DNA of 64,000 nt from Aureivirga sp. CE67. GTDB lineage: Bacteria; Bacteroidota; Bacteroidia; Flavobacteriales; Flavobacteriaceae. The stretch's first letter is position 1. Each line of letters starts with the position of its first letter. A program made the position numbers and the translations under genes. Location: assembly GCF_015767245.1 (NCBI RefSeq), contig NZ_JADOTV010000001.1, positions 186,001 to 250,000 on the forward strand, given 5' to 3'. Positions 8,438 through 17,500 of the stretch are shown in pieces. The notes below the pieces were generated by a model that made no database searches, was not told the DNA's origin, and saw only the letters and a program-made list of their open reading frames with translations.

Positions 8438-11400
8438 ATGAAAAAAACTCTACTCTTAAAAAGTCAACTCTTTTTAATTCTTGTTTTTATCTTTCAAATG
8501 ACATTCGGACAATGTCCTGATTCAGATTTAACCTTTGAAACACAAGAAGAAATAGATCAATTTTTAGAAGATTACCCTGACTGTACAGAACTAGATGTAC
8601 ATGTTACTATTGGAACTGTAAACCCAAACACTACGAACATTACAAATTTAAATGGTCTACAAAATATCACTAAGATTCATGCTTCTCTTACAATTAGAGC
8701 AAATGGTTCTTTAGTAAATTTACAAGGATTGCAAAATTTAACTACAATTGAAGATAACTTTAGAATTGAAGGTAATGATGCGCTTCAAAATTTTAATGGA
8801 TTAGATAATTTAAACTCTATTGGAGGATATTTTACTGTTTTAAACAATGATGCTTTAGATAATTTTGAGGGAATTTCGAATTTAAGTGCAATTTCTGAAG
8901 ATTTACTAGTCAAAGGAAATACTAATCTTGAAAATTTTGCTGGAGCTACAAGTCTAATGTCTGTTGGAGGTTATTTAAAAGTTGAGGAAAACTCTTCTTT
9001 ATTGAATTTTTCTGGACTGGATAATCTAACTAATATTTTAAGCAATTTAGAAATTAACTCTAACAATAATCTTCAAAATCTTCAAGGCTTGGGCAGTTTA
9101 TTTTCTATTGGAGAAAATTTGATTATCAATGAAAATAATGCGTTACAAAACTTTGCTGGAATTAATAGTTTAGAAACCGTTGGTTTTTTTGTAAATATTC
9201 GTTTGAACGAAAATCTTTCTTCTTTAGAAGGTTTAACGAGCTTATATTCCGTTGGACATTATTTTAGAATTGAAGGAAATCATAATTTAACAAATCTATC
9301 AGGTCTGGAAACACTTACAACAATTGTAAACTATTTAAGTATTTTAAATAATAATGGACTTTTAAATCTTGAGGGTTTAAATAATTTAAATCTTGTTGAA
9401 GGAGATTTATACATTGGAGGAAATGATCTTCTTACAGATTGTTCAGCAATTTGTGAGTTCTTAAATATCGAAGACAGCGTTGGAGGAACAATTACAATTC
9501 AAGAAAATCTGACTGGTTGTAATTCTTTAGCAGAAATTGAAACAGACTGTAACTGTCAAAACGAGTTTCCTGAGGATTTTTCTTTATCGAATTTAATTTT
9601 CCAATGTAGTGCAACAGAAGAAGAAATAACAGTTCCTATAATTTCTAATTCATGTGATGAAACTATTACTGCTACAACTGAAACAGATTTGAATTTTGAA
9701 GAATTTGGTGAGTTTCAAATTTTATGGAATTTTGAAAATTCTGAAGGGGAGATAATGCAATACTCACAAACAATCATTATTCAAGATACTATTGATCCTG
9801 TAACTCCTACTCTATTGGAATTGACCGAAAACTGTGAATTAGTTGTTACAGAAGATATGTTTCCAACTACAGAAGATAATTGTGCGGGAATTATTACGGC
9901 AACTACAGAAAGTAATTTAGTTTTTGATCAAGTTGGGGAATATGAAATTGAATGGACTTTCACAGACACTGAAGGAAATTCGGTTTCTACAATTCAGATT
10001 GTAAATATTGTAGATACTATAAATCCTGAAATCCCTGAATTAGAAGAATTGACTGAAAATTGTGAATTAGTTGTTTCAGAAGAAATGTTTCCTACGACAG
10101 AAGATAATTGTGCTGGAATCATAACAGCAACATCAGAAAGTAATTTAGTTTTTGATGAAATTGGAGAATATGAAATTGAATGGATTTTCACAGATGCTGA
10201 AGGAAATTCGGTTTCAACAATTCAGATTGTAAATATTGTTGATACTGTAAATCCTGAAATTCCTGAATTAGAAGAATTAACAGAAAACTGTGAATTAGTT
10301 GTTACAGAAGAAATGTTTCCTACAACAGAAGATAATTGCGCTGGAATTATTACAGCAACAACGGAAAGTAATTTAGTTTTTGATGAAATTGGAGAATATG
10401 AAATTGATTGGATTTTCACAGATACTGAAGGAAATTCGGTTTCAACAATTCAGATTGTAAACATCGTAGATACTGTAAATCCTGAAATTCCTGAATTAGA
10501 AGAATTAACAGAAAACTGTGAATTAATTGTTACAGAAGAGATGTTCCCAACAACAGAAGATAATTGTACAGGAATTATTACAGCAACTACGGAAAGTAAT
10601 TTAATTTTTGATCAAGTTGGGGAATATGAAATTGAATGGATTTTTACGGATAATGGTGGAAATTCGGTTTCTTCTATTCAAATTATAAACATCATTGATG
10701 AAGAAAATCCTGAAATTCCAATCTTAGAAACTTTAACATTAGAATGTAACAATTCTGAAGATTTGGTTGCAACAACTTTTGACAATTGTGATGGAGAAAT
10801 TGAAGGAGTTTTAGAAAATAATAATTTAGCCGAAGGAGAAAATATTGTAACATGGATTTTTGAAGATTCAAGCGGAAACTCTGTTACAGCAAACCAAACA
10901 ATTATTTTAATTGACGATGCAGCACCAACTCCTCCAGTAATTCCTATAACGTTTGCAGAATGTGAATTTACTGTTACCACAGTTCCTACTGCTTATGATT
11001 TATGTTCGGATGTAATTATTGTTACGCATGATCAAGAAAGTTTGACTTATAATTCTCCAGGAGAATATTTTATCGTTTGGACTTTTGAGGATGATAATGG
11101 AAATATTTCTGAGACAACACAAGTAATTGTTATTGAAGATACAGAAGCACCAACTTTTGAAAACTGTCCAGAAAATAAGATTATTGATTTAAATATATCT
11201 TGTGAATATGAAATTCCAGACTTTACAGATTTTGACTTTGATTTAATGGATAATTGTTCAAATGAAATTTCAATTGTACAAACTCCAGAAGCGGGAACAA
11301 TTATTACTGAAAATACTGAAATTACAATCTCTTTCACTGATGATGCAGAAAACGAATCTCAATGTAACTTTATTATAGAAATTGTAGATACAACTGCTCC

Positions 11401-11884
11401 TGAAATTGAATGTCCAGGAACGCAAAATATTTTAGTTGAAGCGGATGAAAGTTATACTTTAGAAGATTTCACTACAGAAATTCCTGTTTTAAATGCTTGT
11501 GATAATTATACTATTACACAAAATCCTGAAGCTGAAACAGAATTAGAAATTGGTTATCATGTTGTAACACTAGAAATTGTAGATGATTTTGGAAATACAC
11601 AATCTTGTCAATTTATTGTAAACGTAACAACGGATTTAGATATTTCGGAAACAGAAATTGAAAATCAAATAAGTATTTATCCAAATCCTGCTACAGATAT
11701 TTTAAAAATTGAAAGTCTGCAAGAAATTCAAAATGTGTATGTTTTAGATTTAAATGGAAAAATCATTTTAAAACAGAAATATGAAAATCAAAATATTGAT
11801 GTTTCCAATATTTATAGAGGAATGTATTTTGTAAAAATTGAAACCAAAAATAAATCCATATTACAGAAGATACTTTTAAAATAA
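8438..11884 (+). CDS. T9SS-secreted multidomain repeat protein (L-domain-like repeats, HYR-like repeats, sorting tail)
   Basis: A 1148-residue cell-surface or secreted protein. Residues 1-24 are a signal peptide. About eleven 24-residue leucine-rich repeats (about 68-335; consensus N-L-x-G-L-x-x-L) form a solenoid like a receptor L-domain and end in a Cys-containing cap. Next come an Ig/HYR-like unit (about 380-450), four almost identical 76-residue units (453-756) and four degenerate HYR-like units (about 757-1067) with paired Cys. The last 80 residues (ISIYPNPATDILKIES onward, ending in QKILLK) are a type A T9SS sorting domain, which directs passage through the outer membrane and surface attachment. 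The likely role is adhesion or ligand binding; the ligand is unknown. Confidence 0.88.
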   Translation: MKKTLLLKSQLFLILVFIFQMTFGQCPDSDLTFETQEEIDQFLEDYPDCTELDVHVTIGTVNPNTTNITNLNGLQNITKIHASLTIRANGSLVNLQGLQNLTTIEDNFRIEGNDALQNFNGLDNLNSIGGYFTVLNNDALDNFEGISNLSAISEDLLVKGNTNLENFAGATSLMSVGGYLKVEENSSLLNFSGLDNLTNILSNLEINSNNNLQNLQGLGSLFSIGENLIINENNALQNFAGINSLETVGFFVNIRLNENLSSLEGLTSLYSVGHYFRIEGNHNLTNLSGLETLTTIVNYLSILNNNGLLNLEGLNNLNLVEGDLYIGGNDLLTDCSAICEFLNIEDSVGGTITIQENLTGCNSLAEIETDCNCQNEFPEDFSLSNLIFQCSATEEEITVPIISNSCDETITATTETDLNFEEFGEFQILWNFENSEGEIMQYSQTIIIQDTIDPVTPTLLELTENCELVVTEDMFPTTEDNCAGIITATTESNLVFDQVGEYEIEWTFTDTEGNSVSTIQIVNIVDTINPEIPELEELTENCELVVSEEMFPTTEDNCAGIITATSESNLVFDEIGEYEIEWIFTDAEGNSVSTIQIVNIVDTVNPEIPELEELTENCELVVTEEMFPTTEDNCAGIITATTESNLVFDEIGEYEIDWIFTDTEGNSVSTIQIVNIVDTVNPEIPELEELTENCELIVTEEMFPTTEDNCTGIITATTESNLIFDQVGEYEIEWIFTDNGGNSVSSIQIINIIDEENPEIPILETLTLECNNSEDLVATTFDNCDGEIEGVLENNNLAEGENIVTWIFEDSSGNSVTANQTIILIDDAAPTPPVIPITFAECEFTVTTVPTAYDLCSDVIIVTHDQESLTYNSPGEYFIVWTFEDDNGNISETTQVIVIEDTEAPTFENCPENKIIDLNISCEYEIPDFTDFDFDLMDNCSNEISIVQTPEAGTIITENTEITISFTDDAENESQCNFIIEIVDTTAPEIECPGTQNILVEADESYTLEDFTTEIPVLNACDNYTITQNPEAETELEIGYHVVTLEIVDDFGNTQSCQFIVNVTTDLDISETEIENQISIYPNPATDILKIESLQEIQNVYVLDLNGKIILKQKYENQNIDVSNIYRGMYFVKIETKNKSILQKILLK
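8717..9436 (+). repeat. Ten tandem 72-bp LRR/L-domain-like units within the T9SS protein
   Basis: Each unit codes 24 residues beginning N(L/F)xG(L/I) and containing a small, mostly non-repetitive beta strand. The sequence is diverged between units, so this is old duplication held by protein structure. Confidence 0.75.
9794..10705 (+). repeat. Four near-identical 228-bp (76-residue) tandem repeats
   Basis: Units start at 9794, 10022, 10250 and 10478, each beginning D/N-P and containing LTENCEL, TTEDNC and GEYEIEW. They differ at only a few residues each, in contrast to the degenerate units after 10706, which points to recent expansion or gene conversion. Confidence 0.92.
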
Positions 11885-11893
11885 ATTAAAGAA

Positions 11894-11918
11894 GGGGAAT
11901 CAATTGATTCTCTTTTTT
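11894..11918 (+). terminator. Terminator of the T9SS repeat protein
   Basis: Palindrome GAATCAATTGATTC (11897-11910) followed by TCTTTTTTT. Confidence 0.75.
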
Positions 11919-11952
11919 TGTATCATTGTTTTAAATAAAAAGCATTAAAACT

Positions 11953-12330
11953 ATGATTAAAAAACTTAAAAGCCTCGAATTTATCCTTACATCTATTTTA
12001 TTTATAAGTTTTATCATCTTCAATTTTGTTCTAAGAAATCAAGAAAACAACATTTTCACAATCTTTTTACCAATACTCTCTTTTGCTATAATTTCTTATT
12101 TTATTTTTATAAAAAACAATGAACAAACTTTTATTCCCCTAGGGATTTCTCTTTTACTTGCTAGTTTTAATTTGATTTATTATACAGGTGATTATTCCTT
12201 TTCTTTTTATTCAGGAAATCTTGAAGTAGAAATTTTTCCTTTTGGCTTACTTCTTTTTTTATTTATCAAAAAACACGAAAAATTCATCAACCTTTTCAAA
12301 AATCCAAAAGTTACTTCTAACAAAAAATAA
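11953..12330 (+). CDS. Small integral membrane protein of unknown function
   Basis: A 125-residue protein with four predicted membrane helices (about 10-28, 36-56, 62-80 and 85-103) and a lysine-rich C-terminal tail (residues 104-125), which by the positive-inside rule should be cytoplasmic. I recognise no family motif. It sits alone between a terminator and the trmD promoter, so it may be transcribed from a weak promoter after 11920. The open frame, ATG start and AT-rich codon use like its neighbours support a real gene. Confidence 0.6.
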   Translation: MIKKLKSLEFILTSILFISFIIFNFVLRNQENNIFTIFLPILSFAIISYFIFIKNNEQTFIPLGISLLLASFNLIYYTGDYSFSFYSGNLEVEIFPFGLLLFLFIKKHEKFINLFKNPKVTSNKK

Positions 12331-12404
12331 TAATTCTAGTCAAAATTCTTCGTTCCTCTTCTCATAAAAATGCAAATTTTAAAAGTAGATTCTTTCAAAA
12401 TCAA

Positions 12405-12412
12405 TATCTTTG
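12405..12412 (+). promoter_or_regulatory. -7 promoter element abutting the trmD start codon
   Basis: TATCTTTG ends four bases before the ATG at 12417. With the usual -7 to +1 spacing the transcript would begin at or next to the start codon, so the message would be nearly leaderless. Confidence 0.55.
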
Positions 12413-12416
12413 CGCC

Positions 12417-13103
12417 ATGATGAGAATTGACATTATAACGGTTTCACCAGAATTGATCCAAAGTCCTTTTGAGCATTCTATTATCAAAAGAGCAAGAGAC
12501 AATGGTTTTGTAGAAGTTCACTTTCATAATTTAAGAGATTATGCATTGAACAATTATGGAAAGATTGATGATTATCAATTTGGTGGTGGTGCAGGAATGG
12601 TTCTGATGATTGAGCCAATTGACGCTATTATTACGAAGTTAAAAGCAGAAAGAGAATATGATGAGATTATTTATATGACTCCAGATGCGCCAACTTTGAC
12701 ACAGCAAACAGCAAATACACTTTCTTTAAAGAAAAATATCATGATTTTGACTGGACACTATAAAGGTGTAGATCAGCGAGTTCGTGATGCATATATTACA
12801 AAAGAAATCTCTATTGGAGATTATGTTTTAAGTGGTGGAGAGTTAGCTGCTGCTGTTTTAAGTGATAGTATTATTCGTTTGATTCCTGGAGTTTTAGGAG
12901 ATGAGACTTCTGCTTTAACGGATTCTTTCCAAGACGGATTACTTTCACCTCCTGTTTATACTAGGCCTTCGGAATATAAAGGTATGAAAGTTCCGGAAGT
13001 TTTGCTTTCAGGTAATTTTCCAAAAATTGATGAATGGAGAAGTGATAAAGCCGTAGAAGTTACAAGAAGAGTTCGCCCTGATTTATTAGACGAAGAAGAA
13101 TAA
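12417..13103 (+). CDS. trmD: TrmD, tRNA (guanine-N1)-methyltransferase
   Basis: A 228-residue SPOUT-class methyltransferase that makes m1G37 in tRNAs reading CNN-type codons, preventing +1 frameshifts. The trefoil-knot AdoMet site is visible as [11 protein letters not shown] (about 119-129) and [13 protein letters not shown] (about 138-150), along with the substrate segment QFGGGAGMV near residue 60. The length is normal. In many bacteria trmD sits with rpsP, rimM and rplS; here it stands alone, and rplS lies 11 kb away on the other strand. The start could equally be the second Met. Confidence 0.97.
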   Translation: MMRIDIITVSPELIQSPFEHSIIKRARDNGFVEVHFHNLRDYALNNYGKIDDYQFGGGAGMVLMIEPIDAIITKLKAEREYDEIIYMTPDAPTLTQQTANTLSLKKNIMILTGHYKGVDQRVRDAYITKEISIGDYVLSGGELAAAVLSDSIIRLIPGVLGDETSALTDSFQDGLLSPPVYTRPSEYKGMKVPEVLLSGNFPKIDEWRSDKAVEVTRRVRPDLLDEEE

Positions 13104-13128
13104 AAAAGATACTTTTTTCAAAATATTT

Positions 13129-13164
13129 AAATCCGCTTCCAGTTTTGGTTAGCGGATTTTTTCA
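13129..13164 (+). terminator. Terminator of trmD
   Basis: AAATCCGCT (13129-13137) pairs with AGCGGATTT (13151-13159), followed by a T run. Confidence 0.85.
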
Positions 13165-13295
13165 TTTTATTAACTTTTAATTTCAGCTATAAATATTATT
13201 TTAAGTTAATTTTTAATCATAATTAATATTTTTAACTTTTTATAATTCTATACTATCATTTTTTAATTAAAACTACAAATTAAACTTCATTTTGA

Positions 13296-13303
13296 TATTT
13301 TTG
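13296..13303 (+). promoter_or_regulatory. -7 promoter element of the 408-residue outer-membrane-type protein
   Basis: TATTTTTG, 32 nt before the ATG at 13336. No clear -33 TTG. Confidence 0.45.
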
Positions 13304-13335
13304 CAACAATTACAAATTGCAAAACAAAAATTAAC

Positions 13336-14562
13336 ATGAAGTTAAAATTATTTTTTTTATTGTTTATAAATTCAATAGTTACTTTCGCTCAAATTACTTT
13401 TGAAAAAGGTTATTTTATAAACAATGACAACGAAAAAGTCGAATGTCTAATTAAAAATGTAGATTGGAAAAACACTCCAACAGAATTTTTCTACAAAACT
13501 TCTGAAAATGGAGAGGTAAAAAAAGAAACAATCGACAATGTAAAAGAATTTTCAGTTCTAGATAAAACAACTTTTAAAAGATTTCAAACAGATATAGATG
13601 TTTCTTTGGATGACCTTAGAAGATTGGATAATACTAGAAATCCAAAATTCGAAAACAGAACTATCTTTTTAAAAGAAATCATTTCTGGAAAAGCAAATCT
13701 TTATATTTATGAAGAGCCTGGGTTAAAAAGATTCTTCCTAGAAAAAGAAGATTTACCGATTACACAATTGATTTATAAAAGATTTAGAATCAATAGTGAT
13801 TACAACAAAATCCGTGAAAACAATTATTTTAAACAACAACTTAAAAAACATTTAATCTGTGCAGATATAAAAGTTTCAAAATTAGAAAGAGCTGTTTATC
13901 ACTCAGAAAGCTTATCTAAAATTTTCATTGATTACAACTATTGTGGAAAAGAAAAAGAGAAGAAAAAAGAAATCAACAAAGTTGAAAACAAAGCAAAAAC
14001 TAAATTTCATTTTTCTGTAATTCCATCTTTCAAACTGACAAACCCCAGTTTTGAAGGACCATATTATACATTCAAAAATCAATATATGGATGAGGAGCTT
14101 AAAGATTTAAATCCAGTACAAATAGGAGTTGAACTTGAAATGATTTTACCTTTCAACAATGGAAAATGGGGAGCTTTTATTAATCCTAATTTCAGAACTG
14201 CAAGCCAAGATTTAGAATTTGAATTAGATAAGGCAGAAATCAAAATGAATATTTTAGAGATTAATGTTGGTTTCAGACACTACATGTATTTATCAAAAAA
14301 ATCTAAATTATTTATCAACGGAATGCTTTCTCATGATATTTATTTCAATTCTTATATCAATTTTGAAGAACGACCAAAATATAGAGAAAACCTTGATTTA
14401 GAAAGCGGAACTGGTATTGCTGCTGGTGTTGGTTTTAAATTCTTAGATAAATTTAGTGGAGAAGTTCGTTATTATTCAAATAAAGATTTCTTGAGAAACC
14501 ACATACATTGGAAAGGAACAAGTTCTAGCCTTTCAATTTTATTTGGTTACACTATTTTTTAA
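13336..14562 (+). CDS. Putative outer-membrane beta-barrel protein, paralogue A
   Basis: A 408-residue exported protein of unknown function. A signal peptide (residues 1-18, ending TFAQ) precedes an N-terminal soluble domain (about 20-215) with the pattern KGYFINND, then a Lys/Glu-rich linker (about 200-225) and a C-terminal region (about 225-408) of alternating hydrophobic strands ending in F, as in outer-membrane barrels. A paralogue of nearly equal length with the same architecture lies at 55308-56522 on the other strand. Conserved blocks are the opening ITFEKGYFINN, the GExKKETI segment and the GxRHYMxL strand. Both proteins are probably outer-membrane proteins of one flavobacterial family; the substrate is unknown. 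Confidence 0.7.
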   Translation: MKLKLFFLLFINSIVTFAQITFEKGYFINNDNEKVECLIKNVDWKNTPTEFFYKTSENGEVKKETIDNVKEFSVLDKTTFKRFQTDIDVSLDDLRRLDNTRNPKFENRTIFLKEIISGKANLYIYEEPGLKRFFLEKEDLPITQLIYKRFRINSDYNKIRENNYFKQQLKKHLICADIKVSKLERAVYHSESLSKIFIDYNYCGKEKEKKKEINKVENKAKTKFHFSVIPSFKLTNPSFEGPYYTFKNQYMDEELKDLNPVQIGVELEMILPFNNGKWGAFINPNFRTASQDLEFELDKAEIKMNILEINVGFRHYMYLSKKSKLFINGMLSHDIYFNSYINFEERPKYRENLDLESGTGIAAGVGFKFLDKFSGEVRYYSNKDFLRNHIHWKGTSSSLSILFGYTIF

Positions 14563-14574
14563 AAAACATTTCAG

Positions 14575-14606
14575 AGCTGGTTGAAAATTTAACCAGCTTT
14601 TTTTTT
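14575..14606 (+). terminator. Terminator of the outer-membrane-type gene
   Basis: AGCTGGTT (14575-14582) pairs with AACCAGCT (14591-14598), followed by a run of T. Confidence 0.88.
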
Positions 14607-14631
14607 GAAATCAACAGTTCTTTTAATTTTC

Positions 14632-14639
14632 TATATTTG
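14632..14639 (+). promoter_or_regulatory. -7 promoter element of the rhomboid gene
   Basis: TATATTTG, 15 nt before the ATG at 14655. A TTG exists at 14605-14607 but with a long 24-nt spacer. Confidence 0.5.
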
Positions 14640-14654
14640 TAAAAAATAAGCTAA

Positions 14655-15248
14655 ATGAGTTTAATCAAAGAATTTAAGGAACAAGCATCTACATCTTTCA
14701 AAGTTGTCGCAGTACTTTGGATCATTTTTATTTTGGATATTTTATTTTCCAATTTATTCAATTTTCACTTTTCAAGATTCGGAATAATCCCTAGAAAAAT
14801 TTCAAGCTTAGGTGGAATATTTTCAGCTCCATTTCTGCACGGTTCTTTGTATCATATTATTAGTAACACAGTTCCTCTTTTTATTCTTTTATCTGTCTTC
14901 TTGACTTTTTACAAGAAAAATGCTGCAAAAATTTTACTAATTGCTATCACTCTTGTTGGTTTACTTACTTGGGTTATTGGTAGAAATGCAAGTCATATTG
15001 GAGCAAGTGGAGTTATTTATTTTTTAGCAAGTTTTTTATTTTTCAGTGGTTTATTTCAAAAAAAAGCCATTTCAATTATAATTTCCATTTTAGTTTTTCT
15101 TTTCTATGGAAGTATGTTTTGGGGAATTTTTCCAAGTTTACCATACATCTCTTGGGAAGGGCATTTATCTGGATTTTTAGTTGGTCTATTTTTAGCTTTT
15201 ATGTACAAAAAACAATTAGCTGAAAATAACGAAGAACAATATATTTAG
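14655..15248 (+). CDS. Rhomboid-family intramembrane serine protease
   Basis: A 197-residue six-helix membrane protease that cleaves transmembrane helices of substrate proteins. The catalytic dyad is visible: Ser118 in GASG (116-119) and His170 in EGHLSG. The HGSLYHIISN segment (62-71) matches the rhomboid loop that carries the conserved HxxxN. The length fits the minimal bacterial form with no extra domain. It ends by overlapping the converging C-S lyase gene by four bases. The physiological substrate cannot be inferred. Confidence 0.9.
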   Translation: MSLIKEFKEQASTSFKVVAVLWIIFILDILFSNLFNFHFSRFGIIPRKISSLGGIFSAPFLHGSLYHIISNTVPLFILLSVFLTFYKKNAAKILLIAITLVGLLTWVIGRNASHIGASGVIYFLASFLFFSGLFQKKAISIIISILVFLFYGSMFWGIFPSLPYISWEGHLSGFLVGLFLAFMYKKQLAENNEEQYI

Positions 15249-16423
15249 TTCATAGACTTTTTAATTTCTTTTTTCAATTTATTAAAAGCTTTTTGAATCT
15301 TTTCAGAAGAACAAGCAATATTCATTCGCATATAATTATGATATTCTTCTCCAAACCATTTTCCTGGAGTAAGACCTATTTTTGCTTTTCTAAAAACTAA
15401 TTCTTCCAAAGATTCTAGATCTAAATTTAATTCTGAAAAGTTTAACCAAATTTGGTAAGTTCCTTCTAATTCAAAAACTTTAATTTGTGGTAATTCTTTA
15501 TGTAAAAAAGTTTGAATCCAACTAAAATTCTCTTGTACAAATTCTAATAAAAAATTTAACCATTCCTCTCCTTTTGTAAATGCAGCAATTGTTGCATACA
15601 TTGTTAAAGAATTTTCATGATGTAAAAAATATTTTTCTGTGAAATTTTTAATATTTTCTCGAATTTCTACATCTGGAATATATATAAAACCACTCGAAAT
15701 TCCTTGTAAACCAAAAGTTTTAGAAGGAGAACCAACTAAAGTAATATGTTTCGAATTTTCGAAAGAAGTGAAACTTGTAAATGGTTTTTCATTAAAAATG
15801 ATATCTGAATGAATTTCATCACTTATAACAATGACATCATATTTTTCAGCCAAAAAATAAATTTTCTCAACATCTTCTTTATCCCAAACACTTCCTATTG
15901 GATTATGAGGATTGCAAAAAAGAAAATACCGAACTTCTCTTTTCGACATTTTCTTTTCTAAATCTTCAAAATCTATTTTATATCGTTGATTTTCTATTTT
16001 TAAAGGACTTCTAAGGACTTTTCTATTGTGCGAAGTAATAATTCCTGTAAAAGGAGGATAAACTGGCGTCTGAATGATTATTTCTTCATTTTCTTCTGTG
16101 AGCTCTTTTACAAGAATTGAAATTGCAGTCAAAAGGTTATTTACACGAATAAAATTATCAGTCTTCAAATGAATATTTTGTTTTTTCAAATACCAATCCG
16201 AAATCGCTTGATTTACTTTTTTCGAAACATCTTCATATCCATAATTTTCTCTATGAACTACTTTTAATAATTCTTCTGTAATTGGTTTTGCAATTTTATA
16301 ATCCATATCTGCAATCCAAAAAGAATCTATATCAGAAATTCCGAAATGTTGTTTTAAAACTTCTGGATTTTTCTTCACAAAATTGGATTCAAAAGAATCT
16401 TCAAAAATTTCAATCTTATTCAT
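15245..16423 (-). CDS. MalY/PatB-type PLP-dependent C-S lyase (cystathionine beta-lyase-like)
   Basis: A 392-residue fold-type I aminotransferase-like enzyme. The pattern ISDEIHSDI (PLP-phenol Asp) and the Schiff-base lysine in SPSKTFGLQG identify the MalY/PatB subgroup, whose members cleave cystathionine or cysteine conjugates to thiol, pyruvate and ammonia. The frame is open to 16477, but the extension would run into the upstream reductase gene; the ATG at 16421-16423 (MNKIEIFED), eight bases after that gene's stop, is the likely start. It is probably co-transcribed with the reductase. An aminotransferase role is less likely but possible. Confidence 0.87.
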   Translation of the reverse strand: MNKIEIFEDSFESNFVKKNPEVLKQHFGISDIDSFWIADMDYKIAKPITEELLKVVHRENYGYEDVSKKVNQAISDWYLKKQNIHLKTDNFIRVNNLLTAISILVKELTEENEEIIIQTPVYPPFTGIITSHNRKVLRSPLKIENQRYKIDFEDLEKKMSKREVRYFLFCNPHNPIGSVWDKEDVEKIYFLAEKYDVIVISDEIHSDIIFNEKPFTSFTSFENSKHITLVGSPSKTFGLQGISSGFIYIPDVEIRENIKNFTEKYFLHHENSLTMYATIAAFTKGEEWLNFLLEFVQENFSWIQTFLHKELPQIKVFELEGTYQIWLNFSELNLDLESLEELVFRKAKIGLTPGKWFGEEYHNYMRMNIACSSEKIQKAFNKLKKEIKKSMN

Positions 16424-16431
16424 TTTTAGTT

Positions 16432-17310
16432 TTATTTCCCTTTCTTCGCACGAATCATTTGCTCTAACATGTCCCACATTTCTTCTGGAATTTGATCTAA
16501 GAAATTAAATTCTCCAGCTCCTTGCAACCATTCTCCGCCATCAATCGTAACCACTTCTCCATTAATATAAGCTGAAAAATCAGAAAGTAAATAAGCTACC
16601 AAATTCGTAAGTTCTTGATGTTCTCCAACTCGTTTTAAAGGAATTTTATTTTTCAAATCAAACTTATCTTTCAAATTTCCAGGAAGCAAACGATTCCAAG
16701 CTCCTTCTGTTGGAAAAGGTCCTGGAGCAATTGCATTCATTCGAATTCCATATTTTGCCCACTCCACAGCTAAAGATCTTGTCAAAGCCAAAACTCCAGC
16801 TTTTGCACAAGCAGACGGAACTACATAAGCAGAACCTGTCCAAGCATATGTTGTAACGATATTTAGAAAAACTCCTTCTTCTTGATTTTTAATCCATTTT
16901 TTTCCAAGTGCAAGTGTACAGTTTTTTGTTCCTTTTAAAACAATATCTAAAATCGTATCAAAAGCATTTGCTGAAAGTCTTTCTGTTGGTGAAATAAAAT
17001 TTCCTGCAGCATTATTGATTAAAGCATCAATTTTCCCACATTTTTCATAAGCAATACCAAGCATTTTTTCTACTTGTTCATAATCTCTAACATCACACGC
17101 AATTGGAATAATTACTCCTTTGATTTCTTCTTGAAGTTCTTCTGCAGTAATTTGAAGTTTTTCAAAATTTCTTGAAGTAATAATTATTGTTGCACCTAAT
17201 TGCGACAAATATTTGGCCATAGATTTTCCTAAACCACTTCCGCCACCAGTAATTACAATTGTTTGATTGAAAAAACTGTTCTCCTTAAACATTCCTTGTT
17301 TGTAGTTCAT
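16432..17310 (-). CDS. SDR-family 2,4-dienoyl-CoA reductase-like enzyme
   Basis: A 292-residue short-chain dehydrogenase. The nucleotide-binding motif TGGGSGLG is at 21-28 and NNAAGNF near 99. The catalytic residues are arranged as in mitochondrial 2,4-dienoyl-CoA reductase (Tyr155, Ser166, Lys170: spacing +11 and +15) rather than as the classical YxxxK, and the C-terminal stretch on both sides of GGEW also fits that family. It would reduce trans-2,4-dienoyl-CoA with NADPH during breakdown of polyunsaturated fatty acids. Ser, Tyr and Lys spacing is directly visible; substrate is inferred from family. The downstream C-S lyase gene is eight bases away. Confidence 0.85.
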   Translation of the reverse strand: MNYKQGMFKENSFFNQTIVITGGGSGLGKSMAKYLSQLGATIIITSRNFEKLQITAEELQEEIKGVIIPIACDVRDYEQVEKMLGIAYEKCGKIDALINNAAGNFISPTERLSANAFDTILDIVLKGTKNCTLALGKKWIKNQEEGVFLNIVTTYAWTGSAYVVPSACAKAGVLALTRSLAVEWAKYGIRMNAIAPGPFPTEGAWNRLLPGNLKDKFDLKNKIPLKRVGEHQELTNLVAYLLSDFSAYINGEVVTIDGGEWLQGAGEFNFLDQIPEEMWDMLEQMIRAKKGK

Positions 17311-17389
17311 TTCTCGTTTTTCCTCTAAAGTATTAATTTTTTTGCAATTAGCTTAACAAAATATTTTTTAAATTTTTCTTTAATTTGGT

Positions 17390-17419
17390 TTGTAGACTAC
17401 AAAACTAATTGTATATTTG
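17390..17419 (+). promoter_or_regulatory. rpmH promoter
   Basis: TTG (17390-17392, preceded by T), exactly 19 nt, then TATATTTG (17412-17419): a full match to the Bacteroidota housekeeping consensus. The leader to the ATG is about 75 nt. Confidence 0.85.
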
Positions 17420-17500
17420 CCCACGCTTTTATAAAAGGAATTCGCAAAAGTAATCAATAGATAAATAACAGAAAATACGATACTTTAAAAGATATTTACA

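Noticed and set aside
9794-10705. Regular repeats considered as a CRISPR array
   Set aside because: Units are 228 bp with no separate spacers and stay in one reading frame.
9994-11337. Minus-strand open frames of 65-100 codons inside the T9SS repeat protein
   Set aside because: They recur at the 228-bp repeat period and are shadows of the plus-strand coding repeats.
16424-16477. 18-residue N-terminal extension of the C-S lyase
   Set aside because: It lies within the reductase coding end; the ATG at 16423 fits family length and gene spacing.
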